The translations under genes were made by a program, and so were the position numbers. Positions 26,579-35,334 of a stretch of DNA of 64,000 bases are shown one piece after another; the stretch's first letter is position 1; the number at the start of each line of letters is the position of its first letter. The notes under the pieces were generated by a model that saw only the letters and a program-made list of their open reading frames with translations, searched no databases and was not told where the DNA came from. The stretch lies in the NCBI RefSeq assembly GCF_018130145.1, contig NZ_JAFCMB010000018.1, forward strand, positions 60,574 to 124,573, written 5' to 3'. This DNA is from Bradyrhizobium sp. AUGA SZCCT0176. Its GTDB lineage: Bacteria > Pseudomonadota > Alphaproteobacteria > Rhizobiales > Xanthobacteraceae.

Positions 26579-27439
26579 ATGATCCGATGTCGCGAGATAG
26601 GAATAGCCGATCTTGACGCCGTTGCCCGCCTTCTGGCGCACGGTTTTACGCGCCACCCCCGCGACTGGTGGATGGCCGGACTTCAGCGCCAGTCCGTGCG
26701 CGACGTACCCGAAGGTTACCCGCGTTTCGGCTACATGCTCGACCATGATGGGACGCCCGTCGGGATTCTGCTGTTGATCTACAGCGCACGAGACGATGGC
26801 GGCGCGATCTCGATTCGCTGCAATCTCTCCAGTTGGTACGTAGAACCTGCCTACCGCAACTACGCGCCGATGCTGACCAAGGTCGCGCAGCGCCATGATC
26901 ATGTCACCTACGTCAACATTAGCCCGGCGGACTGGACCTGGCCGACCATCGAGACCCAGGGTTTCCGCCCCTACTGCCGCGGCTTGTTCTTCTCATTCCC
27001 GGCACTTTCGCGCCCGGCGAACGGCATGCGCGTCGAAATCGTCCCGCGAGATGCGAAGGCGGTCGAGAGTCTGGCCGAAGCCGACGTCGCGATTTTGACG
27101 CGGCACGCAGCTTACGGCTGCCTCGGCTTGGTGTGCCACGCGGCTGACGGCCGCGGCTATCCCTTCGTGCTACAGTCGATGCGCCTCAAAGAACGGATCG
27201 TGCCTCCGGCGATGCAGCTGATCTATTGCCACGAGGTCGCCGATTATGTTGCCTGCGCCGGCGCCATCGGCCGCTTCCTGCTCCGTCGCGGAAAAGTCGC
27301 GATCGCTCTCGACGCGAACGGCCGCATGAACGACCTGGTCGGCTTCTACAGGGAACGCCGCCGCAAATACTTCAAGGGTCCACAATGCCCCCGCCTTGCC
27401 GATCTGTCGGATACCGAACTGGTGATCCACGGACCGTAA
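26579..27439 (+). CDS. GNAT-like acyltransferase, intact paralogue of the 47.7-kb gene
   Basis: The protein has 286 residues. It aligns along its whole length with the product of 47736-48596: MIRCREIG, GFPRFGYMLDH/GYPRFGYMLDH, SIRCNLSSWYVEPA-RNYAPML, YVNISPA-WTW, LTRHAAYGCL-LVC, YVACAGAIGRFLLRRG, YFKGPQCPR-ADLSDTELVI-GP. It has no confident named family. The N-terminal half reads like a GNAT acetyltransferase. The ribosome site GGAGttcggacc before ATG 26579 is identical in the other copy. It is the only gene of the decayed second operon that stayed open, which suggests selection or recent gene conversion. Confidence 0.85.
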   Translation: MIRCREIGIADLDAVARLLAHGFTRHPRDWWMAGLQRQSVRDVPEGYPRFGYMLDHDGTPVGILLLIYSARDDGGAISIRCNLSSWYVEPAYRNYAPMLTKVAQRHDHVTYVNISPADWTWPTIETQGFRPYCRGLFFSFPALSRPANGMRVEIVPRDAKAVESLAEADVAILTRHAAYGCLGLVCHAADGRGYPFVLQSMRLKERIVPPAMQLIYCHEVADYVACAGAIGRFLLRRGKVAIALDANGRMNDLVGFYRERRRKYFKGPQCPRLADLSDTELVIHGP

Positions 27440-27493
27440 CTCAGTGACCCATACGGCCGCGTCAATCAATCCGCGGTCAAGCGGGTTCCAGAA

Positions 27494-27745
27494 CCGAAGA
27501 TGGACATGCTCGGCACCGTCTCGGAGTTCTGTCAATGCCAACGTGGTTCATGGCGTGCCGTCTACACGCCGGTGCCGAACGACACCTGCCTGAACGGCAA
27601 TGCCCTGCAGCGGGTGATCGAACTCGTTTCAACGCTGCGCTATGCCGATCTCCTGGCCGCGGACGAGAACTTTTCGACCAGCAGTTTCGCAATGTTGCGC
27701 CGGTGACCCGGATCGACGGTCGGCAGCTTATGCCGCGCGTGCATC
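27494..27745 (+). pseudogene. Relic of a branched-chain-type aminotransferase gene
   Basis: This stretch encodes KMDMLGTVSEF, then VYTPVPNDTCLNG, LQRVIEL, LRYADLLAADENFS, and after a frameshift APVTRIDGRQLMP. The intact aminotransferase at 46823-47710 has MLDMLGNVAEF, VYTPAANGTFLNG, RQRVIEL, LRYADFLAADEIFS and APVIRIDDRSLTP in the same order. The first two thirds of the gene are gone and there are internal deletions. The 3' end now runs into the convergent deacetylase gene. Confidence 0.72.
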
Positions 27746-28735
27746 ACCAATCAGCATCCGAAAGGCCCGCTGGAGACCGTTCATTCGGGCCTGAAATCCT
27801 ACTTTTGAGTCAACGAATACACGAGGAAGCGCAAAGTTATTCAAGGGCAGAGCATCTAGTGGTCCAGGCCGTGTAGTTACCGCCGTCAAAAAGCCCACTG
27901 CGCTGCAGAGTTGCTCTTCGCGAAGACCGCATGCTTTAGGGCCGCCATATGGATAAGCGAAGTGCCGCACCGGCCTTTGGGTCAGGTTCTGGAGATAGTT
28001 TCGGTTATCGGCCATTTCCGCTCGCGCGGAAGCACTGTCAAGATTCTTGAGCGCTGGGTGCGAGGTCGTGTGCCCGCCAATCGAAACGAGTGGATGATGC
28101 GACAGAACTTGAATTTCCCGTTCGTCAAGAAAATACGCGTCGTTCAATGCAGACAGCGATATACCAGCTTTGCGGATGGTCGGATCAAGCATCGCTGCAC
28201 GATGATAGTCCTCATGAACCCACTGCGTGGCTCGGGTTAACGCCGATACCTTCGTCTGGATGTCCGGACAATGGAATCGGGTGTCCATTGCATCGATCGT
28301 AACATCATCCCGTGAGCGAATTAACTCGCGCAATCCGAGCCACCACGATTGTAACGTTCGGGTGGGAGCACCAGTCGGCACGTACATCATGAATGGCGCT
28401 TTATGACGCTCCAGGATTGGAAGCGCCACCGAAACATTGTCCCGGTAAGCGTCATCGAAAGTAAGCACTGCATAGCGACGCGATCGGTCGTCCCTCGACA
28501 CTCGATCAAGGCATTCCTCGAGGCTCACAATTTCCCACCCTTCTCGCCGCAGCCAACTCAGTGAGTGCTCAAATAGGGCAACTGACGTCCCGGTTTCCAA
28601 TTCAGATCGAAACTCTCTCTGTATCTCGTGGAACATGATTATCGCGGCGCGGCCCGCAAAAAGACTGCGAACGGCCGGCATAAGCCCAGCCCAACTAACG
28701 CCGCGGCACACGAAATCCTTCAGTTGCTGGTTCAT
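27728..28735 (-). CDS. Polysaccharide deacetylase (NodB homology domain)
   Basis: The protein has 335 residues from ATG 28735 (MNQQLKDFVCRG), with aaggag 11 bases upstream. The longer frame to 28822 is unlikely. The carbohydrate esterase 4 motifs are visible: MFHEI near residue 34, the metal/catalytic LTFDDAY (Asp94, Asp95) and GGHTTSHP (His222, His226), and FAYPYGG. The enzyme would remove acetyl groups from the polymer or its precursors. It lies convergent to the relics and divergent from the GT4 genes, within the EPS locus. Confidence 0.9.
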   Translation of the reverse strand: MNQQLKDFVCRGVSWAGLMPAVRSLFAGRAAIIMFHEIQREFRSELETGTSVALFEHSLSWLRREGWEIVSLEECLDRVSRDDRSRRYAVLTFDDAYRDNVSVALPILERHKAPFMMYVPTGAPTRTLQSWWLGLRELIRSRDDVTIDAMDTRFHCPDIQTKVSALTRATQWVHEDYHRAAMLDPTIRKAGISLSALNDAYFLDEREIQVLSHHPLVSIGGHTTSHPALKNLDSASARAEMADNRNYLQNLTQRPVRHFAYPYGGPKACGLREEQLCSAVGFLTAVTTRPGPLDALPLNNFALPRVFVDSKVGFQARMNGLQRAFRMLIGDARAA

Positions 28736-28979
28736 GGAGAAAGGGACTCCTTCTGCTCGCACAACCCAATTTCGATGAGCGGAAGCATCGCATCGAGCGA
28801 GCGGATTTGCCAAGACCACCACTCGTCTCGTGCGGACACCTCTTTGTGGGTACTCCGGACTCCCTCCCAGTAACGCCTTTTAGCCCCGCAGCAACATTGG
28901 CGAGTGGCCTAACGTGACCGTCGGCAAGGTCACTTTCGCTGAAACAGCATGACTATGTTGGTAAGCACGGGGTCGTTCC

Positions 28980-30131
28980 ATGTTGCGTGTGATGATGCTT
29001 GGATTGCGCGGATTTCCCGGCGTGCAAGGCGGAGTGGAAGCTCACGCGGAGCATTTGTGCCAGATGTTGAGGGAGCTGGATTGTGATGTTGAGGTGGTCG
29101 TTCGTTCTGCCTATGTGCCGCGTCATCGAGGCGACGGTTGGAAGGGGGTACGCTACCTGCGGATCTGGTCGCCCAAGTCCCGGGCTCTTGAGACGATAGT
29201 TCATTCGTTCCTGGGCGTGCTGGCCGCAGCTTGGCGGCGCCCACAGATCCTGCACATCCAGGCAATCGGGCCCTCTCTGATGGTGCCGTTGGCACGCTTG
29301 CTGGGACTGCATGTGGTTGTGACGCATCATGGCCCTGATTATGATCGAGAAAAATGGGGGCTATTTGCCAAGGCAATTTTGCGTGCCGGAGAGGCATGGG
29401 GAATGCGGTTCTGCAACCGCCGTATTGTAATCTCTCGGACGATCCGCAACCTCATACGTGAAAAATACGGTCTGGAATCGTACGTGATACCTAACGGTGT
29501 CGACCTGCCGGAATTGCCGAGCAGCACTTCGGCGTTGGAAACGTTCGGGCTGACGCCGGGCCGATACGTGTTGACGGTGAGCCGCATGGTGCCAGAGAAG
29601 CGGCACAAGGATCTGATCGCGGCCTACGCAGCAGCTAAGCTGAACGGATGGAAACTTGTGGTGGTTGGGGGGTCCGATCACCCGGACGCATACGCTGCGG
29701 AAGTGGCGACGCTCGTACATGCGACCCCCGGCGCGGTCTTGGCCGGCTTCCAGAACGGCCTTGCGCTCCGCGAGTTGTATGCTCATGCCGGCGTTTTCGT
29801 CCTGCCATCTTCTCACGAAGGTTTGCCGATCGTGCTGCTGGAGGCATTGAGTTACGGGCTCCCCGTGGTCGCCAGCGATCTCCCCGCACATAAGGAGATT
29901 GGATTGGAGACGAAGCACTATTTTCCTTTGGGGGATGTTCCTGCACTTGCGGCTCGGTTGGAGTCATTCGCGCGCATGCCGTGGCCGGTGGAGATGCGCG
30001 AGAGCACTCGCCGATGGGTCGCCGAACGTTATGACTGGCACTCCGTGGTGAAGCAGACCATGAGGGTGTATCGAAGAGCAGTACGCAGCGGAGAAGCCGA
30101 ACTTAGGCGGCATAGAGCGTCAGCTGGGTGA
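28980..30131 (+). CDS. Family 4 glycosyltransferase
   Basis: The protein has 383 residues with a GT-B fold. N-terminal MMLGLRGFPGVQGGVEAHAEHL is typical of GT4 enzymes that add rhamnose or similar residues. The C-terminal donor-binding half has LTVSRMVPEKRHKDLI and FVLPSSHEGLPIVLLEALSYG (the EX7E region), then PVVASDLPAHKEI. It is cytoplasmic and acts on lipid-linked intermediates. Its stop (30129-30131) abuts the next GT4 gene, so the two form an operon. Confidence 0.93.
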   Translation: MLRVMMLGLRGFPGVQGGVEAHAEHLCQMLRELDCDVEVVVRSAYVPRHRGDGWKGVRYLRIWSPKSRALETIVHSFLGVLAAAWRRPQILHIQAIGPSLMVPLARLLGLHVVVTHHGPDYDREKWGLFAKAILRAGEAWGMRFCNRRIVISRTIRNLIREKYGLESYVIPNGVDLPELPSSTSALETFGLTPGRYVLTVSRMVPEKRHKDLIAAYAAAKLNGWKLVVVGGSDHPDAYAAEVATLVHATPGAVLAGFQNGLALRELYAHAGVFVLPSSHEGLPIVLLEALSYGLPVVASDLPAHKEIGLETKHYFPLGDVPALAARLESFARMPWPVEMRESTRRWVAERYDWHSVVKQTMRVYRRAVRSGEAELRRHRASAG

Positions 30132-30163
30132 ATAAACGTCGGCTTGGGAGCGAGACTGCGCTG

Positions 30164-31363
30164 ATGAAGGTACTGATGGTCAATAAGTTTTTCTTCCCCA
30201 AAGGCGGGGCAGAAGTCGTCATGTTTCAGGAGCGCGACTACCTGTTGCACTCGGGCGAGCAAGTGATCGATTTCTCCATGCACGACGAACGGAATCGTGA
30301 CTCCCCTTACGAATCCCATTTCGTATCCAACAAGGACTATCGTAAAGGCAGCAAGCTGTCGAAGTTGAGCCCCGCGCTTTCGTTTATTCATTCGCGCGAG
30401 GCAGTAAGCAAGATCGCTGCGCTCATCGACAAGACGCAACCAGATCTCATGCACTGCCATAACGTCTATCATCAGATAACGCCCTCGATCATCAGCATTG
30501 CCAAGTCGCGGGGCATTCCGGTTGTGTTGACGCTGCACGACTTCAAGCCGGTCTGCCCGGCATATTTGCGTCTGCGGGAGGGGCGCCCTTGTTCGCTGTG
30601 CCTGGACGGAGATTTCCGCCACGTCCTGAGGAACCGCTGTGCCGGCGGGGCCATCGCTGACAGTGCCCTGCTCTTCGCAGAAGCAGCGATTCAGCGTTGG
30701 CTCGGCAGCTATGAAAAGGTGGATCGATTTCTTGCGCCGAGCCAATTCATGCGCGATGCGGCTTTGCATCGGTTCCGATCGGAACAGGTCGTATTGCTCT
30801 ATAATGGGGTAGATACCGCCGAAATCGACGCGAGCACGCAGGACGACGGATACGTTCTCTATTTGGGGCGGCTTTCCAGAGAGAAGGGCGTCGAGACTCT
30901 GTTGCGGGCCCATGAAGCTGCCGGCAGCTGGGACCTGGTGGTTGCCGGGACCGGTCCTTTGGAGCGTGGCTTGCAGATGCGATACCCCAATGCGCGGTTT
31001 GTTGGCCAGCTGTCAGGACAGCCGCTGAAGGAGACGATCCGCGGCGCCTCGGCAATCGTCGTGCCGTCAGAGTGGTACGAGAATTGCCCAATGTCGGTGC
31101 TGGAAGCGATGGCTCATGGCAAACCCGTTGTGGCGAGCCGGATAGGCGGCATTCCGGAACTGGTTGTTGAAGGCGAGACGGGAGTCTTGTTCGAGCCAGG
31201 CGATGCCGATGAACTCCAAAGCCACATCAGCCGCTTGATGGGCGATCCTTCGCTGCGTGCGCGCATGGGTGCTGCGGGGCGGGTTCGAGCAGAGCGGCAA
31301 TTTTCCATCGAGAAACACAACGCCAATTTGACAGACACCTACCGATCACTGGTGAGTGCGTGA
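30164..31363 (+). CDS. Family 4 glycosyltransferase
   Basis: The protein has 399 residues from ATG 30164 (MKVLMVNKFFFPKGGAEVV). A GTG at 30128 overlapping the upstream stop is an alternative. The GT-B features are KGGAEVVMF (acceptor side), LHDFKPVCPAYLRLREGRPC with three or more Cys around CSLCLDGDFRHVLRNRC (a Cys cluster seen in a GT4 subgroup), YLGRLSREKGVETLL, and PSEWYENCPMSVLEAMAHG (EX7E). It is the last glycosyltransferase of the locus. Confidence 0.93.
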   Translation: MKVLMVNKFFFPKGGAEVVMFQERDYLLHSGEQVIDFSMHDERNRDSPYESHFVSNKDYRKGSKLSKLSPALSFIHSREAVSKIAALIDKTQPDLMHCHNVYHQITPSIISIAKSRGIPVVLTLHDFKPVCPAYLRLREGRPCSLCLDGDFRHVLRNRCAGGAIADSALLFAEAAIQRWLGSYEKVDRFLAPSQFMRDAALHRFRSEQVVLLYNGVDTAEIDASTQDDGYVLYLGRLSREKGVETLLRAHEAAGSWDLVVAGTGPLERGLQMRYPNARFVGQLSGQPLKETIRGASAIVVPSEWYENCPMSVLEAMAHGKPVVASRIGGIPELVVEGETGVLFEPGDADELQSHISRLMGDPSLRARMGAAGRVRAERQFSIEKHNANLTDTYRSLVSA

Positions 31364-31536
31364 GGGTGGATGAGCGTGCGGCGCCAACGACGTGTTTTGC
31401 CAGCGTGGCGCAAGCCTGTGAAATGGGAGCGTAGCCTTAGGTCTGACGACAACGCCTCGCGTCTCGGACGGCGAACCGTCGCGTCCGCGTTGGTGGCCGC
31501 TGATTGTATCACCGGCCCAATTGGACCATAAATAAC

Positions 31537-32331
31537 ATGAAAAACTATCTTGCTCTTCCGCTGCCGGCTCTCATGTTCCTCGGCGCCCTCGTCTCATCGG
31601 CGAGCGCCGAGACCAAGCGTCCGAAGCTCCAACCCATCTGCACATCGTTATCTATCGATTGTGTCGTTTCGCAAAATTCCGGATATGACAACGGATTATA
31701 TCCATACGGAGTCCCGACCTACTTCGGGTGGTATGCAGGTGGACCGGCCACGAGGAACAGTACTCCTCCTTTCGACTTCCTTGCACTGACTGGTTGGGGA
31801 CAGATATATCCGCAAATCGGCGCTTCGAACGTAGCTGCCAATGTTTATTTGAAGGATTATCGGGTCTATGTGCACTTGACGAGTGGCGGCTGGCAGCTCG
31901 TACAAGATCAAGCCACGAATTCTGTCGAGGGCGGGCATTACGTGGCAGATTACTCCAATGACTCCGCTTCGCGAATGAGTCTCATCGTTCAGCCTGACGG
32001 AAGCGCTAGAATGAGTTCGCCGGCATCCGGCTACAACGATCACTTCTGGATTGATCCGAGGGCCTCCTATACTCCCGGAACAGTCAACGGGGTGTTCTCG
32101 ATGGCACAGCTGCGCACCGATAGTGCAAGTGCAAATCTGATCGCAAACTTTGGCGCTGACTGGTGGAGAAGTGCCTCGGCTCGGTACCTCAAACAGAATG
32201 GAGTAGAAGTGAATAATCCCGCCGTCGGCATGGGCGCCTGGGTCAAGTTGACCACGACGTACCAGTATTTCTTCTTCACGAGCATGACTAAATCGCAGCT
32301 ACAAGCCGAACCGCCTCCGCCTTTGAAATAG
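31537..32331 (+). CDS. Secreted protein, first member of a tandem three-copy family
   Basis: The protein has 264 residues from ATG 31537. A signal peptide occupies residues 1-24 (MKNYLALPLPALMFLGALV, ending SSASA). The mature part has the same layout as the N-terminal domain of the type I substrate at 33377: YPYGVPTYFGWYAG, LTGWGQIYPQ, YRVYVHLTSGGWQLVQDQ, GHYVADYS, SGYNDHFW, TPGTVNGVFSMAQLRT, NFGADWWRS, WVKLTTTYQYFFFTSMT. No named family is recognised. The abundance of aromatic residues and the absence of catalytic motifs suggest a carbohydrate- or surface-binding domain (inference). Export is by Sec here, unlike the larger relative. Confidence 0.8.
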   Translation: MKNYLALPLPALMFLGALVSSASAETKRPKLQPICTSLSIDCVVSQNSGYDNGLYPYGVPTYFGWYAGGPATRNSTPPFDFLALTGWGQIYPQIGASNVAANVYLKDYRVYVHLTSGGWQLVQDQATNSVEGGHYVADYSNDSASRMSLIVQPDGSARMSSPASGYNDHFWIDPRASYTPGTVNGVFSMAQLRTDSASANLIANFGADWWRSASARYLKQNGVEVNNPAVGMGAWVKLTTTYQYFFFTSMTKSQLQAEPPPPLK

Positions 32332-32360
32332 CTGATCTATCGGCGTTTCTGCGGCCGAAT

Positions 32361-32840
32361 AATGCCAGCGACACTGTGCAGGTACACGGCTTCACGACCT
32401 TCGTTCACCTTACCAACGGCACCTGGGTCAAGGCACGAGACCAAGCTCAGGTCGGCATCAGCGCAGCCAACAGTCGCGGACTTCTCTGGTGACGCACATA
32501 TTCCAATTCGCAAGCAAACATTGCCAGATGGCAGGTGTCCTTGGGCTCCGCCCGCTGATATAATAATCATTCTGGCCCGCGGCGCGCGGCGCTTTCACGC
32601 CCGGAACGTCGACGGTGTCTTCGTTGAAGCGCAGATGAAGACCAATGATCCGAACGCAGATCTGGTGGATGCCGATCGGTAGCGAAACGCCACTGATCAA
32701 TACGCGGGGCTGAACGCGGACAACACCGCTGTCGGTTTGAACAACTGGATCAAGCTGACGACGCCATGGCAAACGCTTTACTACTCATCGCTGAGTCCAA
32801 AGCGACTGAAGCTGATCCGCCGGCCAGCCTGCTGAACACC
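32361..32840 (+). pseudogene. Decayed second member of the tandem secreted-protein family
   Basis: Reading across frames gives SDTVQVHGFTTFVHLTNGTW, then GDAHIPIRKQTLPDGR, NVDGVFVEAQMKTNDPNADL, then a stop, then GLNNWIKLTTPWQTLYYSS and ADPPASLLN. Each piece matches, in order, the domain in the 33377 gene (DDTVQIANFRTYLHLTNGNW, MKTNDPSANL, NNWTKLTTEYQQLYFTT, ADPPPGLEP). At least two frameshifts and one in-frame stop have inactivated it. Confidence 0.78.
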
Positions 32841-33132
32841 CCCAGCCCCTCGTGACCTCTGTGGCGAAGTCGGTGGCGAGCGCCGACCGATCCGCAAGCT
32901 TGGTTCGCCGACGCTTTGGGACGACCCGCATGACGCTCCAGCGCCAGCGACGCCGCCGCAAATGACAGACAGATCTAAAGTGGCTGTCTTGAAGTCGGCC
33001 GCGTTTCGACGAAATATCCGCACGTAATAGGGCGATATACATGTGTTTAAAATCACTTTTTGGAAGTCTTTTCGCCATTTTTGCTTACTAACCAACCGAT
33101 CCAGCAGTCGGGGGGGCAAAATCCCACTGCTT

Positions 33133-33340
33133 TGAAATATCCTCGCGGTTCGAGGCTGAAATGCTTTGAAATCTGTTCGCGGCGTGAGGCTGCGATCAGG
33201 CGGTATGTCGCGCGCCCCACCATGCGCGGCAGTGAAATACCCTCGCGGTTCGAGGCTGCAATGCTTTGAAATCTGTTCGCGGTCGGACACTGCGAGCAAG
33301 CAATATGTCGTGCGCCCCGTTATGCGCGGCAGTGGAATCC
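33133..33340 (+). repeat. Tandem 100-bp repeat, two full units and a start of a third
   Basis: Unit 1 is 33133-33232, unit 2 is 33233-33332, and a third begins at 33333 (tggaatcccgtc). Each unit carries the perfect hairpin CCTCGcggttCGAGG (33141-33155 and 33241-33255) and the segment atgctttgaaatctgttcgc. Inside each unit, tttgaaat-n-cgcgg occurs twice, so the unit itself looks like a doubled half-unit. The array lies just upstream of the type I substrate gene and could be regulatory or a scar of the gene duplication. Confidence 0.85.
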
Positions 33341-33376
33341 CGTCTTCAACTTCAACTTCCTGCAAAGGAGATCTTA

Positions 33377-35221
33377 GTGTCCACAAGCGCTTTGAACGAA
33401 GCCATCCATCAAAATACGGCTGGGAACAGCGATGGATACCCGCTAGGCGTCCCTTCGAGCTGGGGCTGGTATAAGGGCGCACTTGTTGCCAACGACGACC
33501 CGCCTTCCGATTTCTCGGCTGTCACGGCATGGGGAGTAATCTATCCCCAGACCGGAGTGCCGCTCAGCCCGAGCCCATCGGACGACACTGTACAGATCGC
33601 GAATTTCCGCACGTATCTGCATCTCACAAATGGCAACTGGGTGCTGGTGCAAAATCAGTCGACGCAGGGCATCCAAGGGGCGCATTATTACGCTGACTAC
33701 GCTGGTGGTGATGCAACTGTGCCATGGAGCCTGCAAAAATTGTCCGATGGCAGCGCAATCGTGGATGCGCCTACAAGCGGATACAACGACCATTTCTGGC
33801 CCTTGGGACGCGGAACTTACACACCCGGAACGGTCGACGGTATTTACGTCGTAGCGGACATGAAGACCAACGATCCGAGCGCGAATCTGGTCGCCCAGCT
33901 CGGCGCCGATTGGTGGCGGAACTCCAGCGCTGGATATGTCAACGACTTTTCCAACAATCCCTTGGCCGGGAACAACAACTGGACCAAACTGACAACCGAG
34001 TATCAGCAACTCTATTTCACTACGCTCACTGCGGCGGAATTGACGGCAGATCCGCCGCCCGGCCTGGAGCCTGGTGGTTCGACGACGCCAACCACGCCCA
34101 CGAACCCAACTACCCCGGAAAACCTCGCGCCATCGGTCACGCAGGCGTCCGCCTCACCGGGGACGGGAATCGAGCATGTCGGCGATACCATCACATTGAC
34201 GCTCCGTTTCAGCGAGACCGTGAACGTCATTGGTACGCCTACGCTGTCGCTCAATGATGGCGCCAAGGCCGCCTATTTCGGCGGGTCGGGCACGAATACG
34301 CTCACCTTCAAGACGACCGTCGCGACGACCCACACCGACACCTCGGCGCTTGCCATCACCGGCGTCAATATTCCGACCGGCTCGAGCATCAAGGATGCTG
34401 GTGGCTTGGCGGCGAACCTTTCGGGCGCGGTGAAGACATTCACCGGTCTCCAGGTCGATGTCGATCCGATTTCACCGACATCGCCGACTTCACCGACGAA
34501 CCCGACATCACCGACGTCTCCATCCTCGGTCGCGCCGGTGCTCACCGTCGTGGATCCCACGCTCACGGTGGCCGGCAGGGGCGGCACGGTCGGCCTGGGG
34601 GTGAAGGTTTCAACGACCGATCCCAACGACAAGGTGACCGTGAACATCAGGGGATTGGCGTCGTACGAGACGATCACCGACGGCCTCGGTCACACGTTCA
34701 GTGGAAGAAACATCACCTTGACGAAGGAGCAGGTTGACAGCGGACTGACGCTGCACAACTACTACCGAGGCTCGCGCGATCCGGTCGACACAATCACGCT
34801 GACCGCAACCGCCAAGGACCCGGTCACCGGCGCCGTTACGACATCCTCGACGAAGTGGATGACCCTGTCGGATGCTCCGTCTACAACCACCACGTCTGCG
34901 ACCACGCCGACCACCACGACGCCGCAGACCCCCAGCGTAATGGCGCCTGCGACCGCTACCACGAGCCCGGTCACCAGCACGCTGACGGCCTCCGCACCAC
35001 AGTCGATCACCGTGACGGCTGCCCCACCTGCGACCACCACGGCCACGGCGCCTGCGACCAGCACTACCACGGCGTCCCTGGCAAACCAGAGCTTTGCGCT
35101 GCTGAACCAGTATATGGCCGCCAGCCCAGGCCGGGTCGATTCCGGTCAGATTGTGTCGGCCATATCGAATGGCACGACCTGGGGTCAGGAATCGTTCCTC
35201 ACCAGACCACCAGCTTCATGA
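33377..35221 (+). CDS. Large type I secretion substrate (RTX-less, Thr/Pro-rich)
   Basis: The protein has 614 residues from GTG 33377, chosen because AAGGAG sits 6 bases upstream. The open frame reaches 33266 without such a site. There is no N-terminal signal. Residues about 10-225 are the family domain shared with the two genes upstream. Then come a PT linker (TPTTPTNPTTPE), an Ig/SwmB-like domain (DTITLTLRFSETVNVIGTPT), a second PTSPTSP linker, another beta-sandwich region (LTVVDPTLTVAGRGGT), a Thr/Ala-rich stretch and a C-terminal tail with FALLNQYMA. RTX nonapeptides are absent. The next two genes encode the ABC exporter and HlyD protein, so export by that system is the obvious inference. 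Confidence 0.8.
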   Translation: MSTSALNEAIHQNTAGNSDGYPLGVPSSWGWYKGALVANDDPPSDFSAVTAWGVIYPQTGVPLSPSPSDDTVQIANFRTYLHLTNGNWVLVQNQSTQGIQGAHYYADYAGGDATVPWSLQKLSDGSAIVDAPTSGYNDHFWPLGRGTYTPGTVDGIYVVADMKTNDPSANLVAQLGADWWRNSSAGYVNDFSNNPLAGNNNWTKLTTEYQQLYFTTLTAAELTADPPPGLEPGGSTTPTTPTNPTTPENLAPSVTQASASPGTGIEHVGDTITLTLRFSETVNVIGTPTLSLNDGAKAAYFGGSGTNTLTFKTTVATTHTDTSALAITGVNIPTGSSIKDAGGLAANLSGAVKTFTGLQVDVDPISPTSPTSPTNPTSPTSPSSVAPVLTVVDPTLTVAGRGGTVGLGVKVSTTDPNDKVTVNIRGLASYETITDGLGHTFSGRNITLTKEQVDSGLTLHNYYRGSRDPVDTITLTATAKDPVTGAVTTSSTKWMTLSDAPSTTTTSATTPTTTTPQTPSVMAPATATTSPVTSTLTASAPQSITVTAAPPATTTATAPATSTTTASLANQSFALLNQYMAASPGRVDSGQIVSAISNGTTWGQESFLTRPPAS

Positions 35222-35228
35222 TCCGCTT

Positions 35229-35259
35229 CCGCACCCGGGCGCTCGCCGCCCGGGTGCGG
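35229..35259 (+). terminator. GC-rich stem-loop between substrate and exporter genes
   Basis: A perfect 13-bp stem, ccgcacccgggcg / cgcccgggtgcgg, with a 5-base loop starts 8 bp after the substrate stop. No T-tract follows. It resembles the partial terminators or mRNA-stabilising hairpins found between type I substrates and their exporter genes, allowing more substrate than exporter to be made (role inferred). Confidence 0.6.
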
Positions 35260-35334
35260 CAACATCGAAATTTGGGAATGCATGAGAAGGAACATCGGAA
35301 GCGGTCGGTAGCCGCGAAGGGTTGAGTAGAAAAC

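Noticed and set aside
33377..35221. RTX toxin or haemolysin
   Set aside because: No glycine-rich GGxGxDxxx repeats; linkers are Pro/Thr-rich and domains look Ig-like.
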